Assembly: GCF_037076565.1 (NCBI RefSeq)
Contig: NZ_AP029028.1
Coordinates: 868,001-932,000 of the forward strand
Reading direction: 5' to 3'
DNA: 64,000 nt
Source of the DNA: Herbaspirillum sp. DW155
GTDB taxonomy: Bacteria; Pseudomonadota; Gammaproteobacteria; Burkholderiales; Burkholderiaceae_D
The position numbers and the translations under genes were made by a program. Below the pieces are notes generated by a model. That model was given only the letters and a program-made list of their open reading frames with translations, searched no databases and was not told where the DNA came from. Positions 13,864-23,905 of this stretch are shown piece after piece (the first letter of the stretch is position 1; each line of letters opens with the position of its first letter).

Positions 13864-14247
13864 GAAAGATCCGCTGGATGTCGTCGCAGCGGACAAGGGG
13901 AAGAGGAGTCCCGATGTGCTCACTGTAGGCCCCGAAAATTAAGCCAGACTTAAATGCGCAGAAAAGCTTGGACCAGCCCCCGCAGGCAAAGGGGACGGCA
14001 CTTTCCGGCGGGTAACGTGGCATGCGCGCATCACTTCATCCCTCTTTTGCGGGAAGTGCATGAATTTGTAAAATTCCGGAGCGCCCGCTGGTACGCTTGA
14101 GCACACCCGGATGGCATCAAGACCACGGGGATATCCGGGAGAGTCAGCCGGGCCAGACCACACCCCATCCTGCCCCCGGATGCCGGCGCCGCTGCGCGCC
14201 GGTGCCGGGCCATGCGGCCATCCGCGGTTTCTTCTGATCAGGACATC
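13864..14247. other. Non-coding gap upstream of the chemoreceptor
   Basis: No convincing gene is visible. TTAAG-N5-CTTAA (13938-13952) is a short inverted repeat. Open frames on either strand here have no family resemblance and atypical codon use. Confidence 0.5.
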
Positions 14248-16068
14248 ATGACATCGACTTCCCTGCGTACCCGGCTCATCGCTCTCTGTGCCGGCATTGT
14301 CGTGCTGGCCATGCTGGCCATCGTGCTGACCAACTTCCTCACGGCGCGCTCGCGCACCATGAGCGCGCTGGACGGGCAGATGGCCCAGCTGGCGCAGAGC
14401 CACGCCTCGGCCATTGCCGAATGGGCCGACGCCAGGAAGCTGGTGGTGACGTCCATCAAGCAGGCCGCCGACGCGGCCGATCCGCTACCCTTCGTGAAGG
14501 CGGCCGAGACTGCCGGCGGCTTCGACCTGGCCTATGTGGGCTATGCCGACAAGCACGCGGTGTTCTCGCAGCAGCGCAGCCGCGCGCCCGATTACGACCC
14601 GACCAAGCGCCCCTGGTACCAGCTGGCCGCTTCCAGCAAGGGGCCGGTACTGACGGCCCCTTACACCAGCGCCAGTACCGGCAAGCTGCTGGTGACCTTT
14701 GCCGAAGCCATCACCAAGGATGGTCAGGTGACCGCCGTGGCGGCGGCCGACGTGCTGCTCGACAGCGTGGTAGCCGACGTGGTGGCCATCAAGCCGACCC
14801 CCGACAGCTATGCCTTCCTGGTCGACCTGGGCGGCAAGATCATCGCCCATCCGAATGACAAGCTGCGCCTGAAACCCTTGTCCGACCTCGATGCCGGCAT
14901 CAGTGCGCAATCGCTGGCGGCGGCCATGGCGGCCAGCGGCCATCAGGAACTGTCGCTGGACGGGCGCCGGCAGATGCTCTATGCCGCCCGCGTGGCCGGC
15001 ACCGACTGGCTGCTGGTAGTGGCGCTGGACCGTGCCGATGCACTGGCTTCGCTGACCGCCATGCTGGCCAGCTCGGGCGTGATGGCCGTGCTGGTGACGA
15101 TATTGGCGGCGCTGGTGCTGGGCGCACTGATTTCTCGCGTGCTGCGCCGGTTGTCAGTGGTGCAGCGGGCCCTGGAGGAGATCGCCGATGGCGATGGCGA
15201 CCTCACCCGCCGTCTCGATACCCAGGGCAGCACCGATGAACTGGGGCGCATCAGCGCCGCGTTCAACCGCTTCGTGGACAAGGTGGAGCACGTCATGCTC
15301 GATATCCGCGAGGCCAGCCACACCATCCACGCGGCCACGCGCGATATCGCCAGCGGCAACATGGACCTGTCGCAGCGCACCGAATCCCAGGCCAGCTCGC
15401 TGGAGCAGACCGCCGCCGCCATGGAGGAGCTGACCTCCAGCGTGCGCCAGAATGCCGACAACGCCCAGCAGGCCAATGCACTCTCGCAATCGGCTTCCGA
15501 GATCGCCGGGCGGGGCGGCGCGATGGTGGAGCAGGTGGTGCAGACCATGAGCGCCATCAATGCCTCCTCGCAAAAGATCGTGGACATCATCAGCGTGATC
15601 GATGGCATCGCCTTCCAGACCAATATCCTGGCCCTCAATGCAGCGGTGGAAGCGGCGCGCGCCGGCGAGCAGGGGCGCGGCTTCGCGGTGGTGGCCTCGG
15701 AGGTGCGTTCGCTGGCCCAGCGCTCGGCCACGGCGGCCAAGGAAATCAAGGTCTTGATCAGCGATTCGGTGGAGCAGGTGCGGGCCGGCGAGCAAACCGT
15801 CGGCCAGGCCGGCAGCACCATCCGCAGTGTCGTGGAGAGCGTGCGCAAGGTCAGCGAGGTGGTCGCCGAGATCACCTCGGCCAGCCGCGAGCAAAGCCAG
15901 GGCATCCAGCAGACCAACGACGCCGTGGCGCACATGGACCAGGCCACCCAGCAAAACGCGGCACTGGTGGAAGAAGCCGCCGCCGGCGCACAGCAATTGC
16001 AGGAGCAGGCGGCACGGCTGGCCGAGGTGGTGGCGCTGTTCCGCTTGCGGGATGCCGAGCGGCAATGA
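14248..16068 (+). CDS. Methyl-accepting chemotaxis protein with dCache sensor
   Basis: This 606-residue transducer has an N-terminal membrane segment (about residues 8-30), a periplasmic dCache-type sensor with the conserved DPTKRPWY block, a second membrane segment near 275-297, a HAMP domain and a cytoplasmic signalling domain. The hairpin tip shows the near-invariant [20 protein letters not shown] segment. Nearby alanine-rich heptads carry likely methylation sites. It senses an unknown small ligand and signals to CheA-CheW. The start at 14248 gives a normal N-terminus; the frame opens at 14212 but adds only non-conserved residues. Confidence 0.93.
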   Translation: MTSTSLRTRLIALCAGIVVLAMLAIVLTNFLTARSRTMSALDGQMAQLAQSHASAIAEWADARKLVVTSIKQAADAADPLPFVKAAETAGGFDLAYVGYADKHAVFSQQRSRAPDYDPTKRPWYQLAASSKGPVLTAPYTSASTGKLLVTFAEAITKDGQVTAVAAADVLLDSVVADVVAIKPTPDSYAFLVDLGGKIIAHPNDKLRLKPLSDLDAGISAQSLAAAMAASGHQELSLDGRRQMLYAARVAGTDWLLVVALDRADALASLTAMLASSGVMAVLVTILAALVLGALISRVLRRLSVVQRALEEIADGDGDLTRRLDTQGSTDELGRISAAFNRFVDKVEHVMLDIREASHTIHAATRDIASGNMDLSQRTESQASSLEQTAAAMEELTSSVRQNADNAQQANALSQSASEIAGRGGAMVEQVVQTMSAINASSQKIVDIISVIDGIAFQTNILALNAAVEAARAGEQGRGFAVVASEVRSLAQRSATAAKEIKVLISDSVEQVRAGEQTVGQAGSTIRSVVESVRKVSEVVAEITSASREQSQGIQQTNDAVAHMDQATQQNAALVEEAAAGAQQLQEQAARLAEVVALFRLRDAERQ

Positions 16069-16143
16069 CGGCTTGCTGGCCGGGGGCCGCTGGTGGCGGT
16101 ATGTAGGCTGCCAGGGCATTCACGCTCAGGCGGGTATATGAAG

Positions 16144-16178
16144 AAAAACGCGCTGGCGTGCAGGTCAGCGCGTTTTTT
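16144..16178. terminator. Bidirectional terminator between chemoreceptor and fsr
   Basis: AAAAACGCGCTG (16144-16155) pairs with CAGCGCGTTTTTT (16166-16178). A and T runs on both sides let it serve both convergent genes. Confidence 0.85.
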
Positions 16179-16208
16179 CATTCATGCGGTCGACTTCATC
16201 AGTGAAGT

Positions 16209-17468
16209 TCAGCGCTCGCGGACATCCGGCAGCAGTACCGTCAGCACCCCCGCCAGCGGCAGGAAGGCACACAGGCCATAGACCCAGGCGATTCCATACA
16301 GGTCGGCCAGGTGGCCCAGCAGGGCCGCACCGATGCCGCCAAAGCCGAACATCAGCCCGAAGAACACGCCGGCGATCATGCCGACCTTGCCCGGCACCAG
16401 CTCTTGCGCATAGACCACGATGGCGGAGAAGGCCGATGAGATGACCAGCCCGATCACCACGGACAGGATGGCCGTCCAGAACAGGTTGGCATGCGGCAGC
16501 AGCAGGGCGAAGGGGGCGGCGCCCAGGATGGAGATCCAGATCACCAGCTTGCGGCCGATGCGGTCGCCGATCGGGCCGCCGACGAAGGTGCCCACCGCCA
16601 CCGCACCCAGGAACAGGAACAGGTACAGCTGGGACGAAGCCACCGACATCTGGAAGCGTTCGATCAGGTAGAAGGTGAAGTAGCTGGTGAAGCTGGCCAT
16701 GTAGAAGTACTTGGAGAACACCAGCAGCGCCAGCACCACCAGCGCGCGACGCACGGTGGCCGGCGGCAGCGTATGGGCGGCGCGGGGTTTGCCCCGGCCC
16801 TTGTTGGCCGCCAGGTGGCCGCGATACCAGCGCGACACCCGCGAGAGCACTACGATGGCCAGCGCTGACAGCAGCACGAACCAGGCCACGTTGCCCTGGC
16901 CATACGGCACCACGATGGCCGCAGCCAGCAGCGGCCCAAAGGCCGAGCCGGCGTTGCCGCCCACCTGGAAGGTCGATTGCGCCAGGCCGAAGCGTCCGCC
17001 CGAGGCCATGCGGGCGATGCGCGAGGCTTCCGGGTGGAAGGTGGAGGAGCCCACGCCGATCAGGGCGGCCGCCAGCAGGAAGGCGCCGAAGCTGCCCGCC
17101 AGCGCCAGCAGCACGATACCCATCAGGGTGGCCACGGCACCGGTGGGCAGCAGCCAGGGCTGCGGATGGCGGTCGGTATACATGCCGATCCACGGTTGCA
17201 GCAGCGAAGCGGTGACCTGGAAGGTCAGCGTGATCAGCCCGACCTGGGTGAAGGTCAGGCCATAGCCGCTCTTGAGCATCGGGTAGATCGAGGGCAGCAG
17301 CGCCTGGATCATGTCGTTGATCAGGTGCGCGCCGCCGCAGGCCAGGATGATGCTCATCACCAGCGGCTGGGCGGCGATGGCGGCAGAGGCATTGGCCGCG
17401 GTGGAGGCGCCCGAAGCGCTGGAGGGCGCGGAGGCGTTGGAGGTGTTGGAGTCGGTGGCACTGGTCAT
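16209..17468 (-). CDS. fsr: MFS exporter of the fosmidomycin-resistance (Fsr) type
   Basis: This 419-residue protein has twelve predicted membrane segments. Its N-terminal half carries the blocks HLINDMIQALLPSIYP and LTFTQVGLITLTFQVTASLL, which are typical of E. coli Fsr. The first 33 residues are an unusual Ser/Ala-rich cytoplasmic extension. Fsr exports fosmidomycin in E. coli; the natural substrate here is unknown. It is divergent from an AraC-type regulator with an 88-bp gap, which suggests local control. Confidence 0.85.
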   Translation of the reverse strand: MTSATDSNTSNASAPSSASGASTAANASAAIAAQPLVMSIILACGGAHLINDMIQALLPSIYPMLKSGYGLTFTQVGLITLTFQVTASLLQPWIGMYTDRHPQPWLLPTGAVATLMGIVLLALAGSFGAFLLAAALIGVGSSTFHPEASRIARMASGGRFGLAQSTFQVGGNAGSAFGPLLAAAIVVPYGQGNVAWFVLLSALAIVVLSRVSRWYRGHLAANKGRGKPRAAHTLPPATVRRALVVLALLVFSKYFYMASFTSYFTFYLIERFQMSVASSQLYLFLFLGAVAVGTFVGGPIGDRIGRKLVIWISILGAAPFALLLPHANLFWTAILSVVIGLVISSAFSAIVVYAQELVPGKVGMIAGVFFGLMFGFGGIGAALLGHLADLYGIAWVYGLCAFLPLAGVLTVLLPDVRER

Positions 17469-17556
17469 GGTGTCTGGTCAGGCAAGCAGGAGGAGGACTC
17501 GAAGCGTATCATTGGCACCTATTCATGCTGATGACACTTGTTAGCGATTAAATGCC

Positions 17557-18378
17557 ATGCGTGCCAACCTGACCTCCGTGTGCCCCAGCGCCGAAGTGGA
17601 TACCTTCCAGCACCTGCCCAGCAGCGTGGTGGCCTTTGCCCGTGAACTGTCCTGCCGCGACCTGCTCACGGCGCACTCCCATCGCCGCGGCCAGTTGCTC
17701 TATGCGGTGGAGGGCGTGATGCAGGTGCGCACCCCGCAAGGCGTGTGGCTGGTGCCGCCGCAGCGGGCGCTGTGGCTGCCGCCCTGGGTGGAGCATGAAA
17801 TTCTGATGCTCAGCAAGGTCAGCATGCGCACCCTCTACATCGATCAGGCCCACGGGCGCGAGATCGGTGAGCAGTGTCGTCTGCTGGAGGTGTCGGTGCT
17901 GCTGCGCGAACTGATCCTGGCCATGCTGGCCGAGCCGCGCGATTATGCGCCGCACAGCCGTGCCGGCCATGTGGCCGAGCTGATCCTGTCGGAACTGGCC
18001 CGTGCGCCAGCCATTCCGGTGGCCATCCCGTGGCCGCGCGACCGCCGCCTGCAGGCGATCTGCGAAGCCATCCTGGCCGATCCGGGGCGGCAGTTTTCGC
18101 TGGCCGACTGGGCCGGCATGGGCGGGGCCAGCGTGCGCACGGTGATCCGGCTCTTTCCCAAGGAAACCGGTTTGCAGTTCCGCCACTGGGTGCAGCAGGT
18201 GCACCTGAGCGAAGCCCTGGTGCGTCTGGCACGCGGCGATGCGGTGGGCGTGGTGGCGCAGGCGCTGGGCTACCGCAGCCAGAGCGCGTTTTCCAACATG
18301 TTCCGCAAGGCCTTGCGCACCACGCCCAATCATTATTTGCCGCGTCAGGACCGGCGCCGCATCACGCTGGCGCAATAG
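17557..18378 (+). CDS. AraC-family regulator with cupin sensor domain
   Basis: This 273-residue protein has an N-terminal cupin-type ligand domain (about residues 20-100, with AHSHRRGQLLYAVEG and PPQRALWLPPWVEHE) and a C-terminal pair of HTH motifs (about 175-265, ending with ALGYRSQSAFSNMFRKAL). The arrangement resembles NimR of E. coli, which controls a neighbouring exporter. Divergence from the Fsr-like exporter supports a similar role here, by inference. Confidence 0.88.
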   Translation: MRANLTSVCPSAEVDTFQHLPSSVVAFARELSCRDLLTAHSHRRGQLLYAVEGVMQVRTPQGVWLVPPQRALWLPPWVEHEILMLSKVSMRTLYIDQAHGREIGEQCRLLEVSVLLRELILAMLAEPRDYAPHSRAGHVAELILSELARAPAIPVAIPWPRDRRLQAICEAILADPGRQFSLADWAGMGGASVRTVIRLFPKETGLQFRHWVQQVHLSEALVRLARGDAVGVVAQALGYRSQSAFSNMFRKALRTTPNHYLPRQDRRRITLAQ

Positions 18379-18463
18379 CTGCGCGGATCAGCCCAGCAAG
18401 TGCAGGCAAATGCTGGCAAATGCAGGCACACTGGCGGACTCGTTCGTTCTCAATGGAGTCTGC

Positions 18464-19048
18464 ATGGTTCACCCCCAGCGCCTGCCCGCCATCACCCGCG
18501 AGGCGATGCGTCCCGACCAGACCGCGATGCTCGATGCCATCCTGGCCGGCCCGCGCAAGAATCTCAACGGCCCCTTCGTGGCCTGGATCCACAGTCCGCC
18601 CCTGGGCGAGCTGGCCCAGCGTCTGGGGGCTTTCTGCCGCTACGATACCGGCTTGCCGCTGCGCCTGTCGGAGCTGGCCATCCTCACCACGGCGGCGTGC
18701 TGGCAATCGCAAGCGGAGTGGTTCATCCACCTGCCCATCGCCATCGAGGCCGGCATCGCGCCGGAGCTGGCCGAACAGATTCGCCTGGGCCGGACGCCCC
18801 GTTTCGTGGCCGAGGATGAAGCGCTGATCTGGCGTTTCACCACCGAGCTGTACCGCGACAAGCGGGTCACCGATGCCACCTATGCGCAAGCCTGCGAGAT
18901 GTTCGGTCTGCAGGTGGTGGTGAACCTGGTCGGCCTGCTGGGTTATTACGCGCTGGTGGCCATGACCCTCAACACCTTCGGCATGCGCGCCGAAGGGCAG
19001 GGCGAGGACCAACTGCCCTTCGCGGAGCCGCCGGTACGGTCCGCATGA
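18464..19048 (+). CDS. Carboxymuconolactone decarboxylase-family protein
   Basis: This 194-residue protein has the CMD fold with LPLRLSELAILTTAACWQSQ around residues 63-82. The CxxC pair of AhpD peroxidase partners is absent, because only one cysteine occurs in that helix. It is therefore closer to PcaC-like or uncharacterised members than to AhpD. The ATG at 18464 has GGAG upstream. It follows the AraC gene by 85 bp, but no pathway partner is visible. Confidence 0.8.
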   Translation: MVHPQRLPAITREAMRPDQTAMLDAILAGPRKNLNGPFVAWIHSPPLGELAQRLGAFCRYDTGLPLRLSELAILTTAACWQSQAEWFIHLPIAIEAGIAPELAEQIRLGRTPRFVAEDEALIWRFTTELYRDKRVTDATYAQACEMFGLQVVVNLVGLLGYYALVAMTLNTFGMRAEGQGEDQLPFAEPPVRSA

Positions 19049-19095
19049 TGCGTCGAGACGCCGCGTCCCGCCTGGATGATGCCGGTTTGCAAGTG

Positions 19096-19122
19096 TAAAG
19101 ATTGTCGATCTTTTACCGTAAC
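19096..19122 (+). promoter_or_regulatory. Candidate sigma-28 (FliA) promoter / inverted repeat
   Basis: TAAAGATT, an 11-bp spacer and ACCGTAAC partly match the flagellar sigma-28 consensus TAAAGTTT-N11-GCCGATAA. The same stretch contains AAAGAT-TGTCG-ATCTTT, an inverted repeat, so an operator or hairpin is an alternative reading. It lies 35 bp upstream of the unknown gene at 19157. Confidence 0.3.
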
Positions 19123-19156
19123 CAGGTCATGAGAACTCCGCATCAGGAGAGTGAAC

Positions 19157-21013
19157 ATGGCAATGGAAACCGATCTGGCCATCTCGGCGCGCGACGCGCT
19201 CACGCAACTGGCCCAGCAAAACCTGCCGCGCAATGACGCAGCCTCTGCGCCGACGACTGCATCCCTACCCGAAGTGGCTGCCTTGCCCGAAGAAGGCGTG
19301 ACCCTCTCGTTGTCGGCACAGGGCAAGCTGATGGCGGCGCTGGCCAGTGCGGTCGATCATGTCACGGCGGCGGCCGTCGATTCCACCGAAGCGGCTCAGG
19401 CTCCCGGCGTGCAAGCGGTCACCAGGACGCTCCTCGATGCCGCCACTCCCATCACGCGCAACACCCTCTTCGCCATCGAAGCCCGCCTGGTGGCCGCACG
19501 CCGGGGCGCCGACGCCATTGCGGCCGTCGATGCCGAGCTGCCGCCTTCGGACGACCCCCAGCGGCTGCGCCAGGCACGCCAGGCCACCGAGTCCTTGTAT
19601 GGACGTGCGGACAATCCGTTTGCAGACAAGACGCGCGCCGAGCTTTCGGCCATCGTCTATGACGAGAGCGGCGCCTATACCGTCAATGAACGCTATGCAG
19701 CCGCCAACCAGCGCACCGAACTGGACCAGAAGTTCTGGGCGCCGGTGTTCCGGCGCGCGCTGGAGAGTGGTGACTGGAAGCCCGTCATCACGGCGGCGCT
19801 GGTGTTCTATACCAGCTTGTCTGCATTGGAGCAGACCGCGTATCCGGACAACTACGCGCAACTGCTGCAGCAGTACCTCGACCTTTATCAGTGGCAGTCA
19901 CCGTCCGCGCCGGGCAGCTTGCCGCCGCAGCAGCAGGCCGATCTGGCGCGCATGCTGGAAACCCTGGTGCTGCCGCTGGGCCCGCTGGCCTTAGCCGGTG
20001 GCGTGATTCGCGGACTGATGCTGCCGCGCCTGGAACCCTCACTGGCTCAGCTCATTGCCGATGCGCCGCGTCTGGCCGATCTGGTCCAGGTCAACAACAG
20101 CGCCCGCGCGGCCCAGGACAGCGCTTATCTGGTGTTGCTGCAACGGGTCTTCGGGGTGACGCGTCGGGAGGACGAGCCCGTGCCGCTGCGCCGTGCGGCC
20201 GCCGGTGCGAGTCCGCGTGACTTCCTCGCCTTCGGCGACCGCCGCCTGCTGGCCGAGGCCTATGCCTATGCGCAACTGCATGAGATGGCGCTGGAAGACG
20301 TCGATGCGCTGGCCCATGACCTGGCCGCCTATCGCCGCGCCCGTGCCGGTGCGGCCAGCCTGCGGGCCGCCGGTCAGAGCGATGCGAAAGTGGCGGCGGC
20401 TGGCACGCAGGCGGTGGATGCAGTGCTGTCCCACGCCGCGCGCATGAGCAGCGAAGAGGCCGTGATCGCGCGGCGTCTGCTGACCAGTCGCGCGGCCAGC
20501 ATGACGCATTTCGATCATGGCTTCCTGGCCTGGCTGCTGGACCCTGCCGGCGCGGGCTGGCGCGATGGTGAGCTGAGCGGCCACGCCGTCAGTTTCAGCG
20601 CGCTGGAAAAATTGCTGGCCGGTCTGGCCGGTGTGAGCGTGGGAGAGTCCGTCGGTGAGGCCAGCGAGGTCGAGGCTTCCTACCGCATGACACTGGAACG
20701 CATCGCCCTGCAAGAGCCGCCACTGCTGCGCCCGCCATCGCAAGCCGCTGCCGAAGGGGCGCAGACGCTGACCCTTGCAGCGCAGATGGCCGCGCTGGCG
20801 CGCAGCGATGCGGCCGACAATGCCTTCATGAACAATGCGCTGATGCTGCTGCGCATGTATCGCCTGTCGTTGACCATGAGCCCGGCCGAGCAGCGCACGC
20901 TTTCCGAACTGGTCTATGCGGCCATGAAGAAGCGCCGTGTGCGGGCACGCCGTGGCAAGCTCTTCGTGGCCTGGGCCGAGCGCAGTCCGCTCATGCCGTC
21001 CTTGCCTGGGTGA
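19157..21013 (+). CDS. Unknown 618-residue protein
   Basis: I do not recognise the family. No signal peptide or membrane segment is evident. The N-terminal 60 residues are Ala/Thr/Pro-rich and end with VTLSLSAQGKLMAAL, and the remainder is predicted to be largely alpha-helical and alanine-rich. The C-terminus is basic (AMKKRRVRARRGK). The ATG at 19157 has AGGAG at a 7-bp distance, and a GTG two codons earlier is less likely. Base composition matches the neighbours and the codon pattern is clearly coding. It ends 10 bp before the convergent aidB gene. Confidence 0.85.
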   Translation: MAMETDLAISARDALTQLAQQNLPRNDAASAPTTASLPEVAALPEEGVTLSLSAQGKLMAALASAVDHVTAAAVDSTEAAQAPGVQAVTRTLLDAATPITRNTLFAIEARLVAARRGADAIAAVDAELPPSDDPQRLRQARQATESLYGRADNPFADKTRAELSAIVYDESGAYTVNERYAAANQRTELDQKFWAPVFRRALESGDWKPVITAALVFYTSLSALEQTAYPDNYAQLLQQYLDLYQWQSPSAPGSLPPQQQADLARMLETLVLPLGPLALAGGVIRGLMLPRLEPSLAQLIADAPRLADLVQVNNSARAAQDSAYLVLLQRVFGVTRREDEPVPLRRAAAGASPRDFLAFGDRRLLAEAYAYAQLHEMALEDVDALAHDLAAYRRARAGAASLRAAGQSDAKVAAAGTQAVDAVLSHAARMSSEEAVIARRLLTSRAASMTHFDHGFLAWLLDPAGAGWRDGELSGHAVSFSALEKLLAGLAGVSVGESVGEASEVEASYRMTLERIALQEPPLLRPPSQAAAEGAQTLTLAAQMAALARSDAADNAFMNNALMLLRMYRLSLTMSPAEQRTLSELVYAAMKKRRVRARRGKLFVAWAERSPLMPSLPG

Positions 21014-21023
21014 CAGCGGCTGC

Positions 21024-22676
21024 TCAGCGCTGAGGCCAGGCACGCTGCAGAATCGCTTGCTGCGCGGCAAGGCTGGTGCCATCGAGGGTGCCGTAGACGC
21101 GGCCGCCATCGCAGTCGCTGCGGCTGGCGAGGAAGGCGTCGGCCGAGCCTTGCGGTGCGTGGCGCAGCATCAGCATGGCTTGCAGGGCCAGCACCAGTTG
21201 CTGCACCAGGCGGCGGGCACAGGCTTCGCGCTCGTGCTCGGGCGCTGCGAGCATCTGCTTGAGCGCGCGTACCCGCAGCGCCAGTGCGGGATGCGCGGTG
21301 GCGGCGTCATCCAGTTCCAGCAGCAACTGTGCAAAGCCCTCGGTCTCGCGGCTCATCGCGCGCAGCACGTCCAGGCACATCACGTTGCCTGAGCCTTCCC
21401 AGATCGAATTGACCGGCGCTTCCCGATAAAGCCGCGCCATCGGACCGGTTTCCACATAGCCGTTGCCGCCCCAGACTTCCATGCATTCGCCGGTGAATTC
21501 GAGTGCACGCTTGCAGATCCAGAATTTGGCGGCGGGCGTGACGATGCGTTTCCAGGCGCGCTGCAGCGGATCATCGGGGGCGTCGAAGGCATGTGCCAGG
21601 CGCAGCATGAGCATGGTGGCGGCCTCGCTCTCCAATGCCAGGTCGGCCAGCACGGCGCGCATGATGGGCTGCTCGGCCAGCAGGCGGCCGAAGGCGCTGC
21701 GGTGGCGCGCGTGGTGGATGGCTTGCACCAGCGCCTGGCGCATCAGCGCGGCACTGCCGATGACGCAATCCAGGCGCGTGTGGTTGGCCATCTCGATGAT
21801 GGTGGGAATGCCGCGTCCGTCCTCGCCGACCATGATGCCCATGGCTTCTTCGAACTCCACCTCGCTGCTGCTGTTGGAGCGGTTGCCGAGCTTGTCCTTG
21901 AGCCGCTGTATCAGCACCGGATTGCGCGTGCCATCGGGCAGCCAGCGCGGCACGAAGAAACAGGACAGGCCATTCTCGGTACGCGCCAGCATCAGGTGCG
22001 CATCGCACATCGGCGCCGAGAAGAACCACTTGTGACCGGACAGCAGATAAGCCTTGCCGCGCCCTTCATTGAGGGGATCGGCCGGCATGGCAATGGAGGC
22101 ATTGCTGCGCACATCCGAGCCGCCCTGTTTCTCGGTCATGCCCATGCCGATCAGGATGGAGCGCTTCTGCGTCATCGGCAGGTCGCGCCCGTCGTGCTCG
22201 CGCGAATAGAGACGGCTGCGCAGTTGTTCGAACAGCGCCGGTTCCTGCTGCAATACCGGAATGGCGGCGAAGGTCATGGTGGTCGGGCAGAGCGAGCCGG
22301 CCTCCACCTGGGCATGCAGGAAATAGCCGGCAGCCCGCGCAGCGTGTGCGCCGTCGCCCGGCTGCATCCACGGCAGCGCGTGCAGCCCGGCGCGGCGCAA
22401 CTGTTCGAGCAACGTATGCCAGGCCGGGTGGAACTCGACGACATCAATGCGATGGCCGGTGCGGTCATGCGTGTGCAGCACCGGTGCATGGGTATTGGCC
22501 AGCATCGCCAGTTCGCTCATCTCGGCCTTGCCCAGCAGTTCGCCCTGGCTGGCGAGCGGGCTGTCGTGCCAGTGTGCGCCTTCGCGCTGCACTGCCTCGG
22601 TCAGGGCAAGGTCGCTGTGGTAGAGGTTGTAGTCGCACAGGTCGGGGACCTGGTTGGTGATGTCGTGGGTGTGCAT
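21024..22676 (-). CDS. aidB: AidB-like acyl-CoA dehydrogenase family flavoprotein
   Basis: This 550-residue protein belongs to the acyl-CoA dehydrogenase superfamily and is close in length to E. coli AidB (about 541). Conserved blocks include GMGMTEKQGGSDVRSN, LSGHKWFFSAPM, DKLGNRSNSSSEVEFE and EVWGGNGYVE. AidB binds FAD and DNA and is linked to alkylation-damage responses; some relatives are labelled isovaleryl-CoA dehydrogenase. No ada or alkB gene is nearby. It is divergent from cysM with a 255-bp gap. Confidence 0.88.
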   Translation of the reverse strand: MHTHDITNQVPDLCDYNLYHSDLALTEAVQREGAHWHDSPLASQGELLGKAEMSELAMLANTHAPVLHTHDRTGHRIDVVEFHPAWHTLLEQLRRAGLHALPWMQPGDGAHAARAAGYFLHAQVEAGSLCPTTMTFAAIPVLQQEPALFEQLRSRLYSREHDGRDLPMTQKRSILIGMGMTEKQGGSDVRSNASIAMPADPLNEGRGKAYLLSGHKWFFSAPMCDAHLMLARTENGLSCFFVPRWLPDGTRNPVLIQRLKDKLGNRSNSSSEVEFEEAMGIMVGEDGRGIPTIIEMANHTRLDCVIGSAALMRQALVQAIHHARHRSAFGRLLAEQPIMRAVLADLALESEAATMLMLRLAHAFDAPDDPLQRAWKRIVTPAAKFWICKRALEFTGECMEVWGGNGYVETGPMARLYREAPVNSIWEGSGNVMCLDVLRAMSRETEGFAQLLLELDDAATAHPALALRVRALKQMLAAPEHEREACARRLVQQLVLALQAMLMLRHAPQGSADAFLASRSDCDGGRVYGTLDGTSLAAQQAILQRAWPQR

Positions 22677-22931
22677 GTCGTCTCCATGGTTGCGCAGCCG
22701 CTTGCCGATGAGTACGCCCTGTTGGAGTTTTAGTGGGGGCCGTGCCTGGTACAGTGTAGGGCATCGCTGCTGGAGGGACAGGGCAAGATTGCTTTAAATG
22801 ATTTGGCTATATCGTTATAAGCATCTTGTTAGGTCGGCCTGCCAACAGATGCGCAGCAGTCATATTAGAATGCCCCTTTCGACCAAAGATCGCCCCGTGC
22901 CCCGGCACGGCTGCGCAAGGAAGCCAAGCAG

Positions 22932-23834
22932 ATGTCTTATCCGACCATCGAATCCACCATCGGCAACACCCCGCTGATCCAGTTGCCGCGCATTGGCGGC
23001 GAAGAAGCCAAGCGGCGCAACAACCTCATCCTCGGCAAGCTGGAGGGCAACAATCCGGCCGGCTCCGTCAAGGACCGTGCGGCCTATTCCATGATTACCC
23101 GTGCCGAGGCACGCGGCCAGATCAAGCCGGGCGATACCCTCATCGAAGCCACCAGCGGCAATACCGGCATCGCCCTGGCGATGGTGGCGGCCATGCGCGG
23201 TTACAAGATGGTCCTGCTGATGCCGGAAAATCTTTCCGAAGAACGTCGCCAGAGCATGGCTGCCTATGGCGCGAAGATCGTGCTCACGCCCAAGAGCGGC
23301 GGCATGGAATACGCGCGCGACCTGGCCGAGCAGATGCAGAAGAATGGCGAAGGCCTGATCCTCGACCAGTTCGCCAATCCCGACAATCCGCTGGCCCACT
23401 ACGAGACCACCGGCCCCGAGATCTGGCGCGATACCAAGGGCAGCATCACGCACTTCGTCAGCGCCATGGGCACCACCGGCACCATCATGGGCGTGTCGCA
23501 ATATCTCAAGGAGCAGAATGCCCAGGTGCAGATCGTCGGTGCGCAGCCGGAAGAGGGCTCTTCCATTCCCGGCATCCGCAAGTGGCCGGAAGCCTACCTG
23601 CCCAAGATCTTCGACCGCTCCCGCGTGGACCAGGTGGAGTCGGTCAGCCAGGCCGATGCCGAAAACATGGCCCGCAAGCTGGCCGTGACCGAAGGCCTGT
23701 TCTGCGGCATCTCGGCAGCGGGCGCCTGTGAGGTGGCGGTGCGCCTGTCGCATCAGCTGGAGAATGCGACCATCGTCTTCATCGTCTGCGACCGGGGTGA
23801 CCGCTATCTGTCTACGGGCGTGTTCCCGGCCTGA
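22932..23834 (+). CDS. cysM: Cysteine synthase B
   Basis: This 300-residue PLP enzyme makes L-cysteine from O-acetylserine and sulfide or thiosulfate. The PLP lysine is K47 in AGSVKDRA, and the phosphate-binding loop TSGNTG is at 74-79. Overall length and the GTTGTIMGVSQYLKEQN block fit CysM rather than CysK. A strong terminator follows at 23856. Confidence 0.95.
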   Translation: MSYPTIESTIGNTPLIQLPRIGGEEAKRRNNLILGKLEGNNPAGSVKDRAAYSMITRAEARGQIKPGDTLIEATSGNTGIALAMVAAMRGYKMVLLMPENLSEERRQSMAAYGAKIVLTPKSGGMEYARDLAEQMQKNGEGLILDQFANPDNPLAHYETTGPEIWRDTKGSITHFVSAMGTTGTIMGVSQYLKEQNAQVQIVGAQPEEGSSIPGIRKWPEAYLPKIFDRSRVDQVESVSQADAENMARKLAVTEGLFCGISAAGACEVAVRLSHQLENATIVFIVCDRGDRYLSTGVFPA

Positions 23835-23855
23835 GGCGATCAGCGGCGTGCAATG

Positions 23856-23884
23856 AAAAACGGAGCCGATGGCTCCGTTTTTTT
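23856..23884 (+). terminator. Terminator after cysM
   Basis: AAAAACGGAGCC pairs with GGCTCCGTTTTT across a 3-nt GAT loop and is followed by further T residues. The A run on the left also allows function on the opposite strand. Confidence 0.9.
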
Positions 23885-23905
23885 ATATGACCAGGCTGCG
23901 CGAAG

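Noticed and set aside
13406-13942. Forward open frame over the HD-GYP start region
   Set aside because: It overlaps the conserved HD-GYP coding sequence and has no family resemblance.
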